Below, piece by piece: positions 5,922 through 9,435 of a DNA stretch of 9,435 nt (position 1 is the stretch's first letter; every line of letters begins with the position of its first letter). The translations under genes and the position numbers were made by a program. The stretch spans positions 1 to 9,435 of the forward strand of contig URGY01000062.1 of NCBI GenBank assembly GCA_900547505.1, in the 5' to 3' direction. The stretch comes from an uncultured Collinsella sp. Lineage in GTDB: Bacteria; Actinomycetota; Coriobacteriia; Coriobacteriales; Coriobacteriaceae. The notes under the pieces are model-generated. The model was given only the letters and a program-made list of their open reading frames with translations, made no database searches and was not told where the DNA came from.

Positions 5922-8375
5922 ATGCGTGTTTCTTACGACTGGCTCAAGACCATGATCGATATTCCGGAGGATCCCAAGACCCTTTCGGACGAATATATCC
6001 GTACCGGTACCGAGGTCGAGGCGATCGACACCGTGGGCGAGTCCTTCGACCACGTGGTGACCGCCAAGGTACTCACCAAGACCCCGCACCCCGATAGCGA
6101 CCACATGTATGTGTGCTCGGTCGACGTGGGTGACAAGAACCTCGACGCCGACGGCAACCCCGCTCCGCTGCAGATCGTCTGCGGCGCGCAGAACTTCGAG
6201 GCCGGCGACCACATCGTCACGGCCATGATCGGCGCTGTCCTGCCCGGCGACGTCAAGATCAAGAAGAGCAAGCTTCGCGGCGTCGTGTCCATGGGCATGA
6301 ACTGCTCCGCGCGCGAGCTCGGCCTGGGCGGCGACCACTCCGGCATTATGATCCTGCCCGAGGATACGCCCTGCGGCATGCCGTTTGCCGAGTACGTGGG
6401 ATCGAGTGATACCGTGCTCGACTGCGAGATCACGCCCAACCGCCCCGACTGCCTGTCCATGATCGGCATGGCTCGCGAGACCGGCGCCATCTTCGACCGC
6501 GATTTCCACGTTGAGCTGCCCGCCATCAAGGCCGAGACCGGCCGCGCGACCGACGACGAGCTTTCCGTCGAGATTGCCGACGAGGGCCTGTGCGACCGCT
6601 ACGTTGCCCGCATCGTGCGTAACGTCAAGGTCGGCCCGTCGCCCGACTGGATGGTCAAGCGCCTTAACGCCCTGGGCGTGCGCCCGCACAACAACATCGT
6701 CGACATCACCAATTACGTGATGATGCTCACCGGTCAGCCGCTGCACGCCTTTGACCTGGACACCTTTGCCGCGCGTGATGGCAGGCGCCGCGTGGTGGTT
6801 CGCGCCGCCCAGCAGGACGAGAAGTTCACGACTCTCGACGGCGAGGAGCGCGTGCTCGACGCCGGCATGGGCCTCATCACCGACGGCGAGCGCCCCGTGG
6901 CGTTGGCCGGCGTTATGGGTGGCATGGATTCCGAGATCGAGGACGACACCGTCGACGTGATGGTCGAGAGCGCCTGCTTCAACGCCGGTCGCACCTCGCA
7001 CACCAGCCGCGACCTGTCGCTGATCTCCGATGCCTCCATTCGCTTTGAGCGTCAGGTCGATGAGACCGGTTGCGTGGATGTCGCCAACGTCACGTGCGCG
7101 CTCATCGAGGAGATCGCCGGCGGCGAGGTCGCTCCCGGCTACGTTGACGTTTTCCCCGCGCCCAAAACCATCGACAGCATTAAGCTGCGTCTGACCCGCG
7201 TGCATGCCATCTGCGGCGCCGACATCGAGCCCGACTTTATCGAGCGCTCGCTCACCCGCCTGGGCTGCTCCGTCGAGCGCGACGGCGAGGACTTTATGGT
7301 CACTCCGCCGAGTTTTCGCCCCGACCTGCCGCGCGAGATCGATCTGATCGAGGAGGTCCTGCGCCTGTGGGGCATGGGCCGCGTGACGGCGACCATCCCG
7401 GCTGCCAAGAACCACATCGGCGGCTTGACCCGCGAGCAGAAGCTCACCCGCAAGGTCGGCGAGATCCTGCGCGCCTGTGGCCTCAACGAGACCACGACTT
7501 TTGGCTTTGCCGCCCCGGGCGACCTGGAGAAGATCGGTATGTCCACCGAGGGCCGCGGTTGCTCCGTGGTGCTCATGAACCCGCTGGTGGCCGAGCAGAC
7601 CGAGATGCGCCGCTCGCTGCTGCCGGGCCTGCTGCAGTCCGTGGCCTATAACGAGGCTCACGGCACGCCCAACGTGCACCTGTACGAGGTCGGCAGCCTG
7701 TTCCACGGTCGCGAGAACGCCAGCCTGCCCAAGGAGACCAAGTCCGTGGCGGGCGTGCTTTCGGGCCAGTGGAGCGAGCAGTCCTGGAACATGAAGTACC
7801 GCAAGCTGCGTTTCTTCTTTGGCAAGGGCATTGTCGAGGAGCTGCTCGCCCAGCTGCGCATCGAGAAAGTTCGCTTCCGTCCCGTCGAGGGCGAGGGCTA
7901 TGCCTTCTTGCAGCCGGGTCGCGCCGCCGAGGTTCTGTCCGGCGGCACCGCGCTGGGCTGGGTCGGCGAGATCCACCCCGAGGCGCGCGAAGCCATGGGC
8001 ATCGATGAGGTCGTCGTTGCCTTTGAGCTCGATCTGGACAAGCTGATCAAGGGCGCCCGCAATCAGGAGAACTACCGCGAGTTCTCGCAGTACCCCGCCG
8101 TTGAGCACGACCTTGCTATCGTGGTCGATAACTCTGTGACCTGCGAGGATCTTGAGCGCCGCATTAACAGCGCCGGCGGCAAGCTGCTCGAGGGTGTGCG
8201 TCTGTTCGATGTCTACCGCGATCCCATCCGCATCGGAGCGGGCAAGAAGTCCATGGCCTTTGCGCTTACGTATCGCTCCGACGACCACACGCTCACCAGC
8301 GAAGAGGTCGAAAAAGCGCACCAGAAGATCGTCACCAAGGTGTGCAAGGGCGTAAACGGCGAGGTCCGCGGCTAG
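5922..8375 (+). CDS. pheT: Phenylalanyl-tRNA synthetase beta subunit
   Basis: Partner of PheS in the (alpha-beta)2 enzyme; the beta subunit carries tRNA binding and the editing site that clears mischarged Tyr-tRNA-Phe. At 817 residues it is full length (about 790-810 is usual). Domains in order: N-terminal MRVSYDWLKTMID; an OB-fold tRNA-binding domain at about 40-150 (TPHPDSDHMYVCSVDVG to LPGDVKIKKSKLRGVVSMGM); ITPNRPDCLSM at 170-180; the B3/4 editing domain at about 215-380 with VRPHNNIVDITNYVM and GQPLHAFDLD; B5 at about 415-485 with LTRLGCSVE and FRPDLPREIDLIEEVLRLWG; a catalytic-like core at about 500-700; and a C-terminal anticodon-binding FDX-ACB domain from about 721 (FSQYPAVEHDLAIVVD). 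The start is supported by AAAGGAG at 5909-5915, 6 nt before the ATG. It lies 184 nt after pheS, an unusually long gap, with no terminator seen between them, so co-transcription under the T-box is likely. A terminator follows at 8484. Confidence 0.97.
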   Translation: MRVSYDWLKTMIDIPEDPKTLSDEYIRTGTEVEAIDTVGESFDHVVTAKVLTKTPHPDSDHMYVCSVDVGDKNLDADGNPAPLQIVCGAQNFEAGDHIVTAMIGAVLPGDVKIKKSKLRGVVSMGMNCSARELGLGGDHSGIMILPEDTPCGMPFAEYVGSSDTVLDCEITPNRPDCLSMIGMARETGAIFDRDFHVELPAIKAETGRATDDELSVEIADEGLCDRYVARIVRNVKVGPSPDWMVKRLNALGVRPHNNIVDITNYVMMLTGQPLHAFDLDTFAARDGRRRVVVRAAQQDEKFTTLDGEERVLDAGMGLITDGERPVALAGVMGGMDSEIEDDTVDVMVESACFNAGRTSHTSRDLSLISDASIRFERQVDETGCVDVANVTCALIEEIAGGEVAPGYVDVFPAPKTIDSIKLRLTRVHAICGADIEPDFIERSLTRLGCSVERDGEDFMVTPPSFRPDLPREIDLIEEVLRLWGMGRVTATIPAAKNHIGGLTREQKLTRKVGEILRACGLNETTTFGFAAPGDLEKIGMSTEGRGCSVVLMNPLVAEQTEMRRSLLPGLLQSVAYNEAHGTPNVHLYEVGSLFHGRENASLPKETKSVAGVLSGQWSEQSWNMKYRKLRFFFGKGIVEELLAQLRIEKVRFRPVEGEGYAFLQPGRAAEVLSGGTALGWVGEIHPEAREAMGIDEVVVAFELDLDKLIKGARNQENYREFSQYPAVEHDLAIVVDNSVTCEDLERRINSAGGKLLEGVRLFDVYRDPIRIGAGKKSMAFALTYRSDDHTLTSEEVEKAHQKIVTKVCKGVNGEVRG

Positions 8376-8483
8376 GTCCTGCGCTGGGGTATGGGTCGGC
8401 GGTGGCTGCTGCCGAGTCCTACGTGACTGCTATGCCCGGTATAAGGCACCGTTGAGCCTGCATATATGACACGCGCATTACAT

Positions 8484-8518
8484 AACGGCGTGCTGCTTTG
8501 TCGGCAGTGCGCCGTTTT
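8484..8518 (+). terminator. Intrinsic terminator of the pheST operon
   Basis: AACGGCGTGCTGC (8484-8496) pairs with GCAGTGCGCCGTT (8504-8516) over 13 bp with two adjacent G-U pairs in the middle and a 7-nt loop; TTTT (8515-8518) follows. It lies 109 bases after the pheT stop. The stretch 8376-8483 before it holds only a weak TCGGC/GCCGA hairpin and no gene I can support. Confidence 0.75.
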
Positions 8519-8526
8519 GCTATGAT
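8498..8526 (+). promoter_or_regulatory. Sigma70-type promoter of the nickel/cobalt transporter operon
   Basis: TTGTCG (8498-8503, four of six to TTGACA), a 17-bp spacer, then TATGAT (8521-8526, five of six to TATAAT), preceded by an extended -10 TG at 8518-8519. The predicted start is near 8533, leaving a leader of about 88 nt. The -35 lies in the loop of the pheST terminator. Confidence 0.7.
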
Positions 8527-8536
8527 AGCCCGCGTC

Positions 8537-8564
8537 GTGTTACGAATCTGACATTACGTAACAC
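8537..8564. promoter_or_regulatory. Probable NikR operator
   Basis: GTGTTAC (8537-8543), 14 bases, GTAACAC (8558-8564); the palindrome extends by one pair on each side of each half-site to a perfect 9-bp repeat, CGTGTTACG (8536-8544) and CGTAACACG (8557-8565). Half-site centres are 21 bp apart, two helical turns. This agrees with the NikR consensus GTGTTAC-N13/14-GTAACAC that I recall from comparative work on deltaproteobacteria. It lies a few bases past the predicted transcription start, where a bound repressor would block the promoter. No NikR gene is in the window. As RNA, the same repeat could form a 9-bp hairpin with a 12-nt loop, but no U-tract follows. Confidence 0.65.
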
Positions 8565-8620
8565 GGAAAGGTGATTCAAACGGCGTTGCAATTTCGTGCG
8601 CCGATAACCGGGAGGCGTGC

Positions 8621-9435
8621 ATGCACATTCCAGATAATTATCTGTCCCCGCAGACCGATGCCGTCATGGCGGTGGCGATGGTTCCCGTTTGGGTCCACTG
8701 CATCAAGAAGGTGCGCGCCACGCTCGATCGCAAGCACATGGCTTTCCTGGGCATCTGCGCCGCGTTCTCCTTCTTGCTCATGATGTTCAACGTGCCGCTG
8801 CCCGGCGGCACCACTGGTCACGCCGTCGGCGGCGCGCTCATCGCGCTGTTGCTGGGCCCGGAGGCCGCGGCTATCGCCGTCTCGGTCGCGCTGGCGCTGC
8901 AGGCGCTGCTGTTTGGCGACGGCGGCATCCTGTCCTTTGGCGCCAACTGCTTTAACATGGCCTTCGTGCTGCCGTTTGCCGCTGCTATCGTGTTCCGTGC
9001 GCTCAACAGCCGTTTGCACGACAAAAGCTGGGGCACCTCGGTTTCGGCCATCGTAAGCGGCTGGGTCGGCCTGTGCCTGGCGGCCCTGTGCGCGGCAATC
9101 GAGTTTGGTATTCAGCCGATGCTCTTTACCAACGCTTCGGGCGCGCCGCTGTACTGCCCCTTCCCGCTGTCCGTGGCTATTCCGGCCATGTTGATCCCAC
9201 ATATGCTGGTTGCCGGCGTGGTCGAGGGCGTAGCGACGGCCGCCATCTACGGTTTTATCAAGAAGACGGCGCCGAGCATTATCGTTGGCCCCGAAGTCGC
9301 CGATGGCCAGCTTGCCGCCGATGGTGCTGCCAAGAAGACTTCCCTGATTCCCACGTTCATTTTGGTCGCCGTGCTTGTTGTGGCCACGCCGCTGGGCCTG
9401 CTGGCCACGGGTGACGCCTGGGGCGAGTGGGACGC
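8621..9435 (+). CDS. cbiM: ECF-type nickel/cobalt transporter S component, CbiM/NikM (cut by right edge)
   Basis: Integral membrane substrate-binding component that captures Ni or Co ions for uptake with an ECF ATPase module (CbiQ/CbiO type). The frame stays open to the right edge; 271 residues are visible. The start MHIPDNYLSP is fixed by GGGAGG at 8610-8615 (5-nt spacer) and by chemistry: in NikM the metal is bound by the N-terminal amine of Met1, His2 and His67, and here residue 2 is His and the His of TTGHAVGG is residue 67. The conserved block GALIALLLGPEAAAIAVSVA and LALQALLFGDGGILSFGANC follows (71-110). Hydrophobic segments lie near 13-27, 42-56, 69-98, 112-126, 140-162 and 184-213. 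A further segment at about 243-262 ends in TPLGLLATGDAWGEWD, resembling the start of the NikN/CbiN-like (PDGLE) part, so this may be a fused M-N protein. The NikR-like operator upstream favours nickel, but cobalt cannot be excluded. Confidence 0.9.
   Translation, partial: MHIPDNYLSPQTDAVMAVAMVPVWVHCIKKVRATLDRKHMAFLGICAAFSFLLMMFNVPLPGGTTGHAVGGALIALLLGPEAAAIAVSVALALQALLFGDGGILSFGANCFNMAFVLPFAAAIVFRALNSRLHDKSWGTSVSAIVSGWVGLCLAALCAAIEFGIQPMLFTNASGAPLYCPFPLSVAIPAMLIPHMLVAGVVEGVATAAIYGFIKKTAPSIIVGPEVADGQLAADGAAKKTSLIPTFILVAVLVVATPLGLLATGDAWGEWD

Noticed and set aside
5901..8321. 806-codon open frame on the minus strand opposite pheT
   Set aside because: It mirrors the codons of the well-supported pheT. 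Long antisense frames are expected in high-GC genes, and its translation is a low-complexity mix rich in His, Ala, Val and Asp with no recognisable domain.
8376..8620. Cobalamin or NiCo riboswitch upstream of the transporter gene
   Set aside because: The conserved boxes I would expect were not found. The mapped promoter leaves only about 88 nt of leader, and the clear signal there is an operator-type palindrome.
8576..9202. 208-codon minus-strand frame opposite the cbiM start
   Set aside because: Antisense to conserved CbiM codons, with a His/Arg/Gln-rich translation and no domain.

Overview
This 9.4 kb window looks like a chromosomal housekeeping stretch from a high-GC, gut-type actinobacterium. 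The class Coriobacteriia, and Collinsella or a near relative, is my best guess. That guess rests on base composition, protein sequence flavour and a T-box in front of pheST; nothing in the window proves it. I see no IS element, prophage, CRISPR array, tRNA or rRNA.

Layout, left to right. (1) The 3' part of a DUF4012 gene, cut by the left edge. (2) A terminator hairpin directly against the Shine-Dalgarno of glmM (phosphoglucosamine mutase). (3) A perfect 16-bp hairpin that probably terminates both glmM and the convergent M32 carboxypeptidase gene. (4) The M32 gene on the minus strand. (5) A divergent region with an extended -10 promoter and a complete class I T-box leader: Phe specifier UUC, Stem I distal hairpin, Stem II, Stem III, antiterminator and terminator. 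A further large stem-loop lies just before pheS. (6) pheS and pheT, the two subunits of phenylalanyl-tRNA synthetase, separated by an unusually long 184-nt gap that holds a roughly 108-nt imperfect palindrome. (7) A compact control region: the pheT terminator, an overlapping sigma70-type promoter, and a palindrome GTGTTAC-N14-GTAACAC resembling a NikR (nickel repressor) operator. (8) The start of an ECF nickel/cobalt transporter S component (CbiM/NikM), cut by the right edge.

How the parts work together: uncharged tRNA-Phe should stabilise the T-box antiterminator and switch on pheST. Nickel (through NikR, if this organism has it) should shut off the metal transporter operon at the right edge. 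glmM feeds peptidoglycan synthesis by making glucosamine-1-phosphate. The genes are ordinary; the interest is mostly in the non-coding segments, which are dense with structured signals.
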